Part shown: positions 1 through 7,386 of the stretch, one piece after another
How the letters are laid out: every line of letters begins with the position of its first letter
Position numbering within the stretch: the first letter of the stretch is position 1
Source: DUAL01 sp964452095
GTDB lineage: Bacteria > Bacteroidota > Bacteroidia > Flavobacteriales > BACL11
NCBI GenBank assembly: GCA_964452095.1
Contig: CAYVKX010000020.1
Location: 1-26,825 of the forward strand
Length of the DNA: 26,825 nt
Direction: 5' to 3'
The notes under the pieces: generated by a model
Told to the model about the DNA's origin: nothing
What the model saw: the letters and a program-made list of their open reading frames with translations, nothing else
Databases searched by the model: none
Position numbers and translations under genes: made by a program

Positions 1-920
1 GATAGAAGAGCGACCAAAGTTTTTCCACTACCAACATCTCCTTGCAAAAGCCGATTCATTTGAGCACCTATTTTTACATCAACCCTTATTTCTTTTAGTA
101 CTTTCTTTTGTGCATTTGTAAGCTCAAACTGCAAATGATTTTTGAAATAATTATCAAAATGATTATCTACTTTTTCAAAAATAAACCCCTTGTATTTTTT
201 TTGTCTTGTTAATTTCATTTTTAGAAGATGAAATTGCAAAAAGAACAACTCTTCAAATTTTAATCTTTTTTGGGCTCTTTCCATTTTTTTTATGTCGGTA
301 GGAGCGTGTATATTTAAAAGTGCTTCTTCCCTAGTTGGCAACTTTAATCTACTTAACAAATCTTCCGATAATGTTTCTTCAATCTTGTTTTTTATTTGCG
401 GAAGTAACGCTTTAACTAACTTGCATATCCCTTTGCTATTGAGTCCTCTTGTACTTATTTTTTCTGTAGAATGATATACTGCCTGCAATGGAGAGAAAGC
501 AATCTCTTTTTCCAAAACATCCACTTCAGGATGTATTATATTTATTTTATTTAGGTAAGCAGATGGCTTTCCAAAAACCAAATATTCCGTATTTACTTTA
601 ATGGCTTTTTTAATCCACCGAATACCTTTGAACCAAATAAGTTCTGTGACTCCTGTATCATCTTGAAAATGTGCGATCAATCGTTTTGCTTTTTTATGCC
701 CCTTTTCCTCAAAACGAATAATCTTTCCTTTTAGCTGAATATAAGGCATATCCGCATTTAAGTCAGTAATTTCATGAATAATACTTCTATCGGTATAGCG
801 AAAAGGAAAATAGTGCAATAAATCAGAAAAAGTGAAAATTTGCAATTCTTTTTTCAAGAGTTCTGCACGCATTGGTCCAACTCCTTTCAAATATTCTATT
901 GGTGTATCCAAAAATTGCAT
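1..920 (-). CDS. recG: ATP-dependent DNA helicase RecG, N-terminal part (runs off window)
   Basis: RecG remodels stalled replication forks and Holliday junctions as a monomeric superfamily 2 helicase. The visible 306 codons start MQFLDTPIEYLKGVGPMRAE, the helix-hairpin-helix-like N-terminus that opens the RecG wedge region. An OB-fold stretch follows (residues about 60-145). The reading ends in the helicase entry sequence MNRLLQGDVGSGKTLVALL (Walker A GDVGSGKT, residues about 295-302). The remaining roughly 390 residues lie left of base 1. ATG at 920 is chosen because it sits just before the conserved LKGVGP motif. The frame stays open further upstream to a TTG at 1004, which directly follows a TAG, so a 28-residue basic extension cannot be excluded. 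The 165-base gap back to the subtilase stop contains no clear gene, and whether recG shares that transcript is unknown. Confidence 0.93.
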   Translation of the reverse strand, partial: MQFLDTPIEYLKGVGPMRAELLKKELQIFTFSDLLHYFPFRYTDRSIIHEITDLNADMPYIQLKGKIIRFEEKGHKKAKRLIAHFQDDTGVTELIWFKGIRWIKKAIKVNTEYLVFGKPSAYLNKINIIHPEVDVLEKEIAFSPLQAVYHSTEKISTRGLNSKGICKLVKALLPQIKNKIEETLSEDLLSRLKLPTREEALLNIHAPTDIKKMERAQKRLKFEELFFLQFHLLKMKLTRQKKYKGFIFEKVDNHFDNYFKNHLQFELTNAQKKVLKEIRVDVKIGAQMNRLLQGDVGSGKTLVALL

Positions 921-1085
921 TTGGCGTTTAGTTTCTGGTTTTTTGCTAACGACTACCCCCCCTCTTTTAATCTCTTTCTTTGTGCTTTTCTTTATGTCAT
1001 GCAACTATTTTCTCATTGCCATATTATCTCATTAACATATCCGTTTTTCATTGTTATATTTTCTCTCTACTCATGTTAATTTTAT

Positions 1086-2762
1086 TTACTCTACCACCAC
1101 AATTCTTTCTGCAAATTCCTCATTCCCGATCTTAATTCTTAAAAAATAAACTCCAACTGCATTTTTGCTTAAAAAAGAAAGATTGATTTGATTATTAGTT
1201 TGAGGAGTAAGTGTATAGTTAAATTCATAGATGCTATTTCCTTTTATATCATATACATTTATTCTCATTTTATCAGAATTTGCGGCATAAATATAAAGGT
1301 GAGAATTGCTAGTAATTGGGTTTGCAGCAATCGCAATTACATCCGGTTTTTCTTGATTTTTTGGCTTAGTTAAAAGCAAATCCGCTAAAGCAAAATTAGG
1401 CAATCCATTACCCAATGAATCATTTGGATTTTCATGCAAATGAGCACTCAAAATAATTGCATTTATAATTTCCATATTTGTTCTATTAGGATGAGCTTGC
1501 CACAGGCAAGCCGTCATTCCAGCCATAACTGGAGAAGAAAAAGAGGTTCCATTTCCAGCCAAAATTCCATTATCGGAAGTAGCTACAATGGTATTTCTGC
1601 CTTGTGCTACAATAGTTGGTTTTACTCTACCATCAAAGCTTGGACCATAAGAGGAAAACCAAGCAAAATCCTGATTTTCATCCACAGCTCCAACCGAGAG
1701 AATACTATCAGCATCAGCAGGAGCACCAATATAATGCCAACTTCCGGAACCAGAATTTCCAGCAGAATTTACCACAATCATTCCTTTTCGTGCTGCAATA
1801 TTGGCAGCAATACTTATTGGTGTGGTTCTTCCATTCATATCGGCATAAGTATGATTTTGGTTTGCATCATCAAAAGTGGTGTAGCCAAGTGAAGAGTTGA
1901 TAATATCCGCTCCCACACTATCAGCAAATTCTGCTCCGCAAAGCCAATTGTATTCCTCAATCAAATTTTCAGAGGCAACATCTTCTGTGCGCAAAAGCCA
2001 AAAAGAAGCGTCAGGAGAAGTACCAATTATTTGCCCTTTATTTTCTGCTCCCATAGTAGAAAGCACCATCATTCCGTGAGAATGTTCGGCAAAAACATCA
2101 TTATTCTTTTTAACAAAATCTCTACTTCCTAAAATTCTATTTTCAGTAAACAATTTTTGGAATGCTATCACCTCATCTGCTTTGGAAAAACCAGCATCCA
2201 AAACTGCAATTACCTTCCCTTTTCCTTTTAGATTTCTATTATGCAAAATATCTCCTTTAAGCATTTGCAATTGATTGTAAGCATCTCCATAATCTGCTTT
2301 GCTAAAATCAGCTTCAAACTTAGATTTTGTTTTCTGATTTGCTTTATTACTGTTCCAACTTCCAAAATAATAAACACTTTTTACAAAAGAAAAATTGATT
2401 TGATTTGCTAGATAAAAATCATTGGTGGAAAGCAGGATTCCATTAAACCACTTGGAACGATTAATAATATCAAAACCCAAATTTCTGATGCTATCAGCAT
2501 ACCAAGAATTAATTGGTAAATCCTGAATTTTAACAGATATATTTTGTCTAGTTCTTCTATCAATTGCTCTTTGAGAAAGAAAATATTCAGGATTACTTAC
2601 AGAAAAATTGGAGTTCTCTTTATCGGTAAACTCTACCCAATATTTGTAGGAAATAGAATCTTGCTGTGCAAAAGCAGAAATAGAAACAAAAAGCATAAAC
2701 AGTATTGTTTTACTCACCTTTCCTGATTTTTTAATTGTGTTCGTGATTACCTTGTAATTCAT
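1086..2762 (-). CDS. Secreted S8 (subtilisin-like) serine protease with T9SS type A sorting domain
   Basis: An exported subtilase of 558 residues. An N-terminal basic stretch and hydrophobic segment (about residues 18-33, ending AFAQQ) look like a Sec signal. The catalytic triad is visible as D189 (VIAVLDAGF), H229 (SHGMM) and S407 (NGTSFSSP), and oxyanion N336 lies in NSAGNSG. Residues about 475-558 (MRINVYDIKG ... GVYFLRIKIG ... ERIVVVE) look like a type A C-terminal sorting domain, so the mature enzyme should cross the outer membrane through the type IX system and be anchored or released. Its ATG overlaps the mnmA stop by one base (TAATG), which suggests translational coupling. The natural substrate cannot be told from sequence. 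Confidence 0.92.
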   Translation of the reverse strand: MNYKVITNTIKKSGKVSKTILFMLFVSISAFAQQDSISYKYWVEFTDKENSNFSVSNPEYFLSQRAIDRRTRQNISVKIQDLPINSWYADSIRNLGFDIINRSKWFNGILLSTNDFYLANQINFSFVKSVYYFGSWNSNKANQKTKSKFEADFSKADYGDAYNQLQMLKGDILHNRNLKGKGKVIAVLDAGFSKADEVIAFQKLFTENRILGSRDFVKKNNDVFAEHSHGMMVLSTMGAENKGQIIGTSPDASFWLLRTEDVASENLIEEYNWLCGAEFADSVGADIINSSLGYTTFDDANQNHTYADMNGRTTPISIAANIAARKGMIVVNSAGNSGSGSWHYIGAPADADSILSVGAVDENQDFAWFSSYGPSFDGRVKPTIVAQGRNTIVATSDNGILAGNGTSFSSPVMAGMTACLWQAHPNRTNMEIINAIILSAHLHENPNDSLGNGLPNFALADLLLTKPKNQEKPDVIAIAANPITSNSHLYIYAANSDKMRINVYDIKGNSIYEFNYTLTPQTNNQINLSFLSKNAVGVYFLRIKIGNEEFAERIVVVE

Positions 2763-3859
2763 TATTTATTTTTCATTATAAATCCGCCAGCAATTAAATC
2801 ATCACCTTCATAAATTGCAGCAGATTGCCCTGGAGCAATTCCTTCTACTTTTTCATGAAAAAGAACTTTCAAATTATCACCATCATTTGTAATAGTCGCC
2901 ATTTCACCTTTATGTTTATACCTGACTTTTACCAAAAACTCCATACCATCTTCAATCTTTGGGTATTTGATATAATTGATGTTTTGCACATACATTTCTT
3001 GCTTTTTCAAATCTTCTTTTGTGCCGACTATTACTGTGTTGTTTTCCGGATTTATTCCCACTACATAAGTAGGGTTTGGGCCTAAAGAAACTCCTAATTT
3101 TCTTTGTCCTATAGTATAAAAAGGATAGCCATCATGTGTACCAATAACCTCTCCACTAGTTGTTATAAAATTACCTCCTATTACCTTTTCTTCCAAGCCC
3201 TCTACCCTTCTTTTTAAGAAACCTCTGTAATCATTATCAGGAATAAAACAGATTTCGTAACTTTCACTTTTTGCAGCCAAAGCTTTATATCCTCTATCAA
3301 TCGCCATTTTCTTGATGTCCTTCTTATGAAATTTTCCCATAGGAAAAATCGTTCTTTTTAGGCACTCCTGAGTTACACCCCACAAAACATAGGATTGATC
3401 CTTACTTTCATCCAAACCTTTGGAAATAATATATCTACCATTTTCTTCACGAATTTTGGCATAATGACCAGTGGCAATAAACTCACAATTTAGCATATCT
3501 GCTCTTTTAAGTAGTGCATCCCATTTAATATGCGTATTACAAAGCACACAAGGATTTGGCGTTCGTCCTGCAATATATTCATCTACAAAATTATCAATAA
3601 TGAAATCCCCAAATTCCTCACGGATATCTAAAATGGTATGCGGAAAACCACAGTCAACAGCCAATTGGCGTGCATCATTTATGGAATCTAAACTGCAACA
3701 ACCAGTTTCCTTTTTATTACCTCCTGAGCTTTCATAGTCCCAGGTTTTCATGGTTAAACCTATCACTTGGTAACCTTCCTCATGAAGCAATAAAGACGCC
3801 ATGGTGCTATCGATACCACCACTCATTGCCATTAATACTTTCCCTTTATTTTTACTCAT
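2762..3859 (-). CDS. mnmA: tRNA-specific 2-thiouridylase MnmA
   Basis: MnmA adenylates and thiolates U34 of the tRNAs for Lys, Glu and Gln (s2U34), which supports accurate decoding. The 365-residue length is normal for the family. The N-terminal PP-loop is MSGGIDST (12-19). The catalytic cysteine is C107 in NPCVLCN, and its disulfide partner is C204 in YEICFIPDNDYRGF. GHYAKI (131-136), DQSYVLWG (154-161) and the C-terminal PGQSAA strand are also as expected. The start overlaps the end of the upstream YwqK-like gene by 8 bases, and the stop overlaps the subtilase ATG. Cytoplasmic. One target, tRNA-Lys(UUU), is also encoded in this window. Confidence 0.97.
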   Translation of the reverse strand: MSKNKGKVLMAMSGGIDSTMASLLLHEEGYQVIGLTMKTWDYESSGGNKKETGCCSLDSINDARQLAVDCGFPHTILDIREEFGDFIIDNFVDEYIAGRTPNPCVLCNTHIKWDALLKRADMLNCEFIATGHYAKIREENGRYIISKGLDESKDQSYVLWGVTQECLKRTIFPMGKFHKKDIKKMAIDRGYKALAAKSESYEICFIPDNDYRGFLKRRVEGLEEKVIGGNFITTSGEVIGTHDGYPFYTIGQRKLGVSLGPNPTYVVGINPENNTVIVGTKEDLKKQEMYVQNINYIKYPKIEDGMEFLVKVRYKHKGEMATITNDGDNLKVLFHEKVEGIAPGQSAAIYEGDDLIAGGFIMKNK

Positions 3860-4508
3860 TGTAATTTATAATGGTGTCCTGCACTCCTTCATCTGAGAAA
3901 TACAGCCACTCTCCTACTCTTACATTGTTTTTATAATTGCCCTTAAAATCCACTTTTCCATTGGGATGATAGTAAATATATTTTCCACTTAAAATTCCAT
4001 TTTTATAAATAGTACTCATTATCAATTGTCCATTTTTATAGAATTGTTCCCACTTCCCATTTTCCACTCCATTTCTCCAATTTTTAATCTCATACAACTC
4101 CCCATCTTCATAGAAAGTTTTGGTTACACCATGCAACTTTCCTCCTTTATATTGCTCACTTAAAATCAGTATTTCATTCTCATTATAATAATTCCAACTG
4201 CTATCTTTTCTCTGATTTACATAAAGCCCAGCAGCAATCAGAACCCCTTCTTTATTGTAAAAATGAGAGGATGCCGCTTTACCTTGATGAAAAAATTCCT
4301 TTGTAGCTTTTAGCTCCCCACTTTCATGAAAATATTTGAAAATGCCTTGTTCAATATCATCCTTAAAAACACCTTCATATTTTGCGTTTCCATTTTCATA
4401 AGTTTTTTTCCAATTCCCTTGCTTTAACCCTTTTGAATCAACTTCATTTATAGTCTGACTAAAAGATAAAAACGGAATACAAAATAAGAATAAAAGTAGT
4501 TTTTTCAT
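3852..4508 (-). CDS. YwqK/MORN-repeat family exported protein
   Basis: About 218 residues with a signal peptide (MKKLLLFLFCIPFLSFSQ). Seven or more degenerate repeats of the MORN-like YwqK type follow, with cores such as GLKQGNWKKTYENG, YEDGELYEIKNWRNG, NGKWEQFYKNGQL and HPNGKVDFKGNYKNN. In this family the short repeats build an extended beta-sheet. Databases often label them 'toxin-antitoxin YwqK family antitoxin', but nothing here supports a toxin-antitoxin role and the protein is predicted to be exported. The ATG at 4508 is preferred over an in-frame TTG at 4526 because it begins a proper signal peptide and lies downstream of a -7 box. It is the first gene of the likely operon with mnmA and the subtilase. 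Its function is unknown. Confidence 0.85.
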   Translation of the reverse strand: MKKLLLFLFCIPFLSFSQTINEVDSKGLKQGNWKKTYENGNAKYEGVFKDDIEQGIFKYFHESGELKATKEFFHQGKAASSHFYNKEGVLIAAGLYVNQRKDSSWNYYNENEILILSEQYKGGKLHGVTKTFYEDGELYEIKNWRNGVENGKWEQFYKNGQLIMSTIYKNGILSGKYIYYHPNGKVDFKGNYKNNVRVGEWLYFSDEGVQDTIINYNE

Positions 4509-4523
4509 TGTTGTAATTTTCGG

Positions 4524-4531
4524 CAAAGATA
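4524..4531 (-). promoter_or_regulatory. Bacteroidota-type -7 box before the YwqK-like/mnmA/subtilase operon
   Basis: TATCTTTG on the minus strand is an exact match to the Bacteroidota -7 consensus TAnnTTTG. It lies 15 bases before the chosen ATG. No convincing -33 TTTG is seen at the usual spacing. The position supports the ATG at 4508 as the start rather than the TTG at 4526, which lies inside the box. Confidence 0.6.
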
Positions 4532-4550
4532 GGGCAAAAAAAGAGAAACT

Positions 4551-5687
4551 CTATTTTACCGAATTCATTAATTTATCTATCTCATTCACAAAAGAATTCC
4601 AGCTGAATCTTTTCTTTTCTTCTTTGCAATTAGTAGTAAATTCTTCTTCTCTATTGTACTCATAAAAATCAACAATTGAATCAGCAATTTCACTAGGATT
4701 TTTAGAAGTAACATACCCAACTTTATAATGAGGAACAATCTCAGCTAAACCACCAACATTAGTAACCAACATTGGACGTTCAAAAGAATAAGCAATTTGA
4801 GTAACCCCACTTTGAGTTGCAGTTCTGTAAGTTTGAGTAATCATATCAGAAGCACAAAAATAATTTTTAACCTCATCAGACGGGATAAAATCACTTTTCA
4901 TAATGATATTTTCAGTTATATCTAATTCAGCTATCATATCAGTATATTCTATTTTATCATCATAAAATTCCCCAGCAACAATCAACTTAATTCCTAATTT
5001 TTGAATTCGCTTATCAGCCATTGCTTTTAACATCAAATCCAAACCTTTATATTTTCTTACAAAACCAAAAAACAACAAATGCTTATCCTGAGGATTTAGT
5101 TTCAAATTATTTAAAGCAGTTTTTTTATCAATCTTTTCTCCAAAAATATCATAAATAGGATGTGGAATAAATTTCTTAAAAGTAGAATTAGTAAACTTTG
5201 AAAGGTCTTCCAAAACAGAGGCTGAAAGCGTTAAAAAAGCATCACAACTTTTTACAAAATACTTTGTAAACATACTATCCCCAATTCGTTTTTCATGAGG
5301 AACTACATTATCAGTAATCGCAAGAATTTTAATATTTTTATTTAACAAACGAGCGATAGTCCCCAAGCAAGGAGCCATAAAAGGAAGCCAATATCTGATA
5401 ATAACAACATCAGGATTTTCTTTATTTATTTTAGCTGCAACCGAAAGCCAATTAAATGGATTTACAGAATTAATAAGTGTTTTTATCTTTAAATTCTTGG
5501 GAGCATTTCCTTCTTCATACTGAGTAGTTCCAGGGAATAAAAACCCAGGATATTGAAGCGTGAAAGAATACAAAGTAACATCATCTCCCCTATCATGATA
5601 AGCTTTTGCCAAGGCATTGTTAAAGTTTGCAATCCCTCCCCTAAAAGGAAATGCAGGACCTATAATGATAATTTTTTGCTTTTGCAA
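4551..5687 (-). CDS. Glycosyltransferase family 4 (GT-B fold)
   Basis: A 378-residue cytoplasmic glycosyltransferase. The N-terminal Rossmann half begins IIIIGPAFPFRGGIANF with the glycine-rich acceptor loop. The C-terminal half has LLFFGFVRKYKGLD (205-218) and the donor-binding stretch TATQSGVTQIAYSFERPMLV followed by NVGGLAEIV (about 289-318). The start is a TTG one base after the TAG of the upstream GT2 gene. No ATG occurs nearby and the conserved first beta strand begins at once, so TTG initiation with translational coupling is the best reading. Together with the GT2 it probably makes part of a surface glycan or glycolipid. Donor and acceptor sugars cannot be named. Confidence 0.9.
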   Translation of the reverse strand: MQKQKIIIIGPAFPFRGGIANFNNALAKAYHDRGDDVTLYSFTLQYPGFLFPGTTQYEEGNAPKNLKIKTLINSVNPFNWLSVAAKINKENPDVVIIRYWLPFMAPCLGTIARLLNKNIKILAITDNVVPHEKRIGDSMFTKYFVKSCDAFLTLSASVLEDLSKFTNSTFKKFIPHPIYDIFGEKIDKKTALNNLKLNPQDKHLLFFGFVRKYKGLDLMLKAMADKRIQKLGIKLIVAGEFYDDKIEYTDMIAELDITENIIMKSDFIPSDEVKNYFCASDMITQTYRTATQSGVTQIAYSFERPMLVTNVGGLAEIVPHYKVGYVTSKNPSEIADSIVDFYEYNREEEFTTNCKEEKKRFSWNSFVNEIDKLMNSVK

Positions 5688-5688
5688 A

Positions 5689-6636
5689 CTAAACCTCTTT
5701 TTCTACTTGATAATTATTTCTATCATAAGCATTTCTGGAAATCATTTCAGCAATAAAACCAGCAAGGAATAGCTGAACACCTATCACCATTGAAGTCAAT
5801 GCAATGTAAAACCCTGACATTTCAGCAATATTTTTAGCTTGGATATCAGTAAACATAGCATACAATTTTGCACCTCCAATATAAGTAAACAAACCTAAAC
5901 CAAGCACAAACATCAAACTTCCTAAAACACCAAAAAAGTGCATTGGCTTCTTACCAAAACGAGACACAAATGTAATCGTAAGTAAATCCAAGAAGCCGTT
6001 TACAAATCGTTCTAATCCAAACTTAGTAACACCATATTTTCTTGCTTGATGCTCTACAACTTGTTCTGTGATATTAGAAAAACCTGCCCACTTGGCAAGT
6101 ACAGGAATATATCTGTGCATTTCACCATGAACCTCAACAGATTTTACAACTGTATTTTTGTAAGATTTCAATCCGCAATTAAAATCATGCAAATAAATAC
6201 CTGAAGCCTTACGAGCCGCCCAATTGAATAGCTTTGTAGGGATTGTTTTACTTAAAGGATCATATCTTTTTTGTTTCCATCCAGATACTAAATCATAACC
6301 CTCATTAGCAATTTTATTATACAATTCAGAAATTTCCTCTGGGCTATCTTGCAAATCAGCATCCATAGTAATTACTACATCACCTTTTGCTTTTGCAAAA
6401 CCAACATTTAAAGCAGCTGATTTTCCGTAATTCCTTCTGAATTTAATTCCCTTAATATTTGAATTATCGGAAGATAACTTTTCTACTACTTCCCATGATT
6501 TATCTTTTGACCCATCATCAATTAAAAGAACTTCATAAGAGAAGTTATTCTTTTGCATTACTCTATCAATCCAAGAACATAATTCTGGCAAAGATTCTTC
6601 TTCATTAAATAAAGGGACTACTACTGATATATTCAT
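5689..6636 (-). CDS. GT2 family polyprenyl-phosphate glycosyltransferase, membrane-anchored
   Basis: 315 residues in the DPM1/GtrB/ArnC-like branch of GT2. These enzymes usually move a sugar from a nucleotide donor to a polyprenyl phosphate at the inner membrane. Seen are VVVPLFNEEESLPEL (5-19), the nucleotide-binding LLIDDGSKDKS (37-47), the metal-binding DADLQDSPEE (92-101) and a basic stretch after the catalytic core. Two C-terminal membrane helices (about 234-253 and 275-297) match the family layout. The start lies 2 bases after the DUF4199 gene and the stop 1 base before the GT4 gene, so the three are almost certainly cotranscribed. The exact sugar is unknown. Confidence 0.92.
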   Translation of the reverse strand: MNISVVVPLFNEEESLPELCSWIDRVMQKNNFSYEVLLIDDGSKDKSWEVVEKLSSDNSNIKGIKFRRNYGKSAALNVGFAKAKGDVVITMDADLQDSPEEISELYNKIANEGYDLVSGWKQKRYDPLSKTIPTKLFNWAARKASGIYLHDFNCGLKSYKNTVVKSVEVHGEMHRYIPVLAKWAGFSNITEQVVEHQARKYGVTKFGLERFVNGFLDLLTITFVSRFGKKPMHFFGVLGSLMFVLGLGLFTYIGGAKLYAMFTDIQAKNIAEMSGFYIALTSMVIGVQLFLAGFIAEMISRNAYDRNNYQVEKEV

Positions 6637-6638
6637 AA

Positions 6639-7160
6639 TTATGCGATTAAATTAGGATCTTCTTTTTTAGTAAAAATGGAAATAACCAAAGAATAAAGAA
6701 AGCCCATGAATGTTCCACTTAACATGCCTAAAATTAGCATCCAATGGGGTTGCGTAAATTTAGCAGTCATTTTTAGTGCTAAATCTAACTCAGCATCTGA
6801 TATTTCAGGATTAGATTCTAAAATTCCTTGTTCGGCTTGCTGTAAAATTTCAGTGAGTGCATTTGGCTCAATATAACTTACAAAAATAAAGGTGTAAAAC
6901 GCCAAAATTATAGAAGAAAAGAAAGCAACTGATGTTCCTAACTTTAAAGATTCTCCATAAGAAATAAAACCACTATTTTCGGTATCACGAAACTGCCCAA
7001 TCGCATAAGTAATCCCACCAATAACCAGTCCATTATTTAATATGCTTGGGATTATTGAGTCACTTTTATCTACCCCAAAACTCCACATCACAACTGCAAT
7101 AGCAACCAAACAGAGTCCTAAAACAGCTCCATAATTCATTGCAAATTTTTTAGTATTCAT
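6639..7160 (-). CDS. DUF4199 family integral membrane protein
   Basis: 173 residues with four predicted membrane helices. Two are near the N-terminus (YGAVLGLCLVAIAVVMWSF and a second around LNNGLVIGGITYAIG), one is around TSVAFFSSIILAFYTFIFV and one is at the C-terminus (MLILGMLSGTFMGFLYSLV). An acidic loop lies between helices three and four. The order and the ISYGESLKLG motif after helix two match DUF4199, a Bacteroidota family of unknown function commonly found beside GT2 genes. It is the promoter-proximal gene of the three-gene glycosyltransferase operon. A scaffold or flippase-like accessory role is only a guess. Confidence 0.87.
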   Translation of the reverse strand: MNTKKFAMNYGAVLGLCLVAIAVVMWSFGVDKSDSIIPSILNNGLVIGGITYAIGQFRDTENSGFISYGESLKLGTSVAFFSSIILAFYTFIFVSYIEPNALTEILQQAEQGILESNPEISDAELDLALKMTAKFTQPHWMLILGMLSGTFMGFLYSLVISIFTKKEDPNLIA

Positions 7161-7186
7161 TCTTTGATTTTTTAATTAATTTCCGG

Positions 7187-7194
7187 CAAAGATA
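7187..7194 (-). promoter_or_regulatory. -7 box for the DUF4199-GT2-GT4 operon
   Basis: TATCTTTG on the minus strand matches TAnnTTTG exactly, 26 bases before the DUF4199 ATG. The same octamer, followed by GCCG, appears before the YwqK-like gene. No clear -33 element was found. Confidence 0.6.
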
Positions 7195-7242
7195 AACAAA
7201 AATAGATTTTGGTATTTCTATCCTTCATTTTTAGAATAATAT

Positions 7243-7250
7243 TATTTTTG
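7243..7250 (+). promoter_or_regulatory. -7 box for the SRP RNA gene
   Basis: TATTTTTG matches TAnnTTTG and ends 5 bases before the first paired base of the SRP RNA closing stem. That is where a start site would be expected for this element. It diverges from the DUF4199 promoter about 50 bases away. Confidence 0.6.
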
Positions 7251-7254
7251 CCGC

Positions 7255-7358
7255 CAAGGGTAAGTCTTGTACGACCAGCTCCCTATGAACTCCCCCAGGG
7301 CAGGAATGCAGCAAGGGTAATAGGTTGTAGCGGTGCGATATAAGTAGCTTACCCTTAT
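7255..7358 (+). ncRNA. ffs: Bacterial small signal recognition particle RNA (4.5S-like)
   Basis: The RNA of the signal recognition particle pairs with Ffh to deliver membrane proteins to FtsY and SecYEG. A 9-base closing stem, AAGGGTAAG (7256-7264) with CTTACCCTT (7348-7356), encloses an elongated hairpin. Its tip is GCA-GGAA-TGC (7300-7309), a GNRA-type tetraloop. The flanking CAGG and AGCAAGGG strands correspond to the conserved symmetric and asymmetric loops bound by the Ffh M domain. The length of about 100 bases suits the small bacterial form without an Alu domain. TTATTTT follows the stem and may serve as the terminator tail. Ends are estimated from the closing stem. Confidence 0.93.
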
Positions 7359-7374
7359 TTTCGTTAAAAATAGC

Positions 7375-7382
7375 TAGATTTG
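7375..7382 (+). promoter_or_regulatory. -7 box immediately before rlmD; leaderless mRNA predicted
   Basis: TAGATTTG matches TAnnTTTG and ends 4 bases before the rlmD ATG (7387). Transcription from it would begin at or next to the start codon. A -33 TTTG is not obvious, so readthrough from the SRP RNA promoter is an alternative. Confidence 0.45.
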
Positions 7383-7386
7383 CATT

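Noticed and set aside
921..1004. N-terminal extension of RecG from a TTG at 1004
   Set aside because: The frame is open, but the extra 28 residues are low-complexity and basic, and the family begins close to the LKGVGP motif. It is noted only as an alternative.
1434..1892. Plus-strand 152-codon frame opposite the subtilase gene
   Set aside because: The minus-strand gene has a full catalytic triad and sorting domain. The antisense frame has no recognisable domain and is a shadow.
3852..4508. Toxin-antitoxin module based on the YwqK-like protein
   Set aside because: The protein has a signal peptide and MORN-like repeats and no toxin gene is adjacent. The family label is misleading here.
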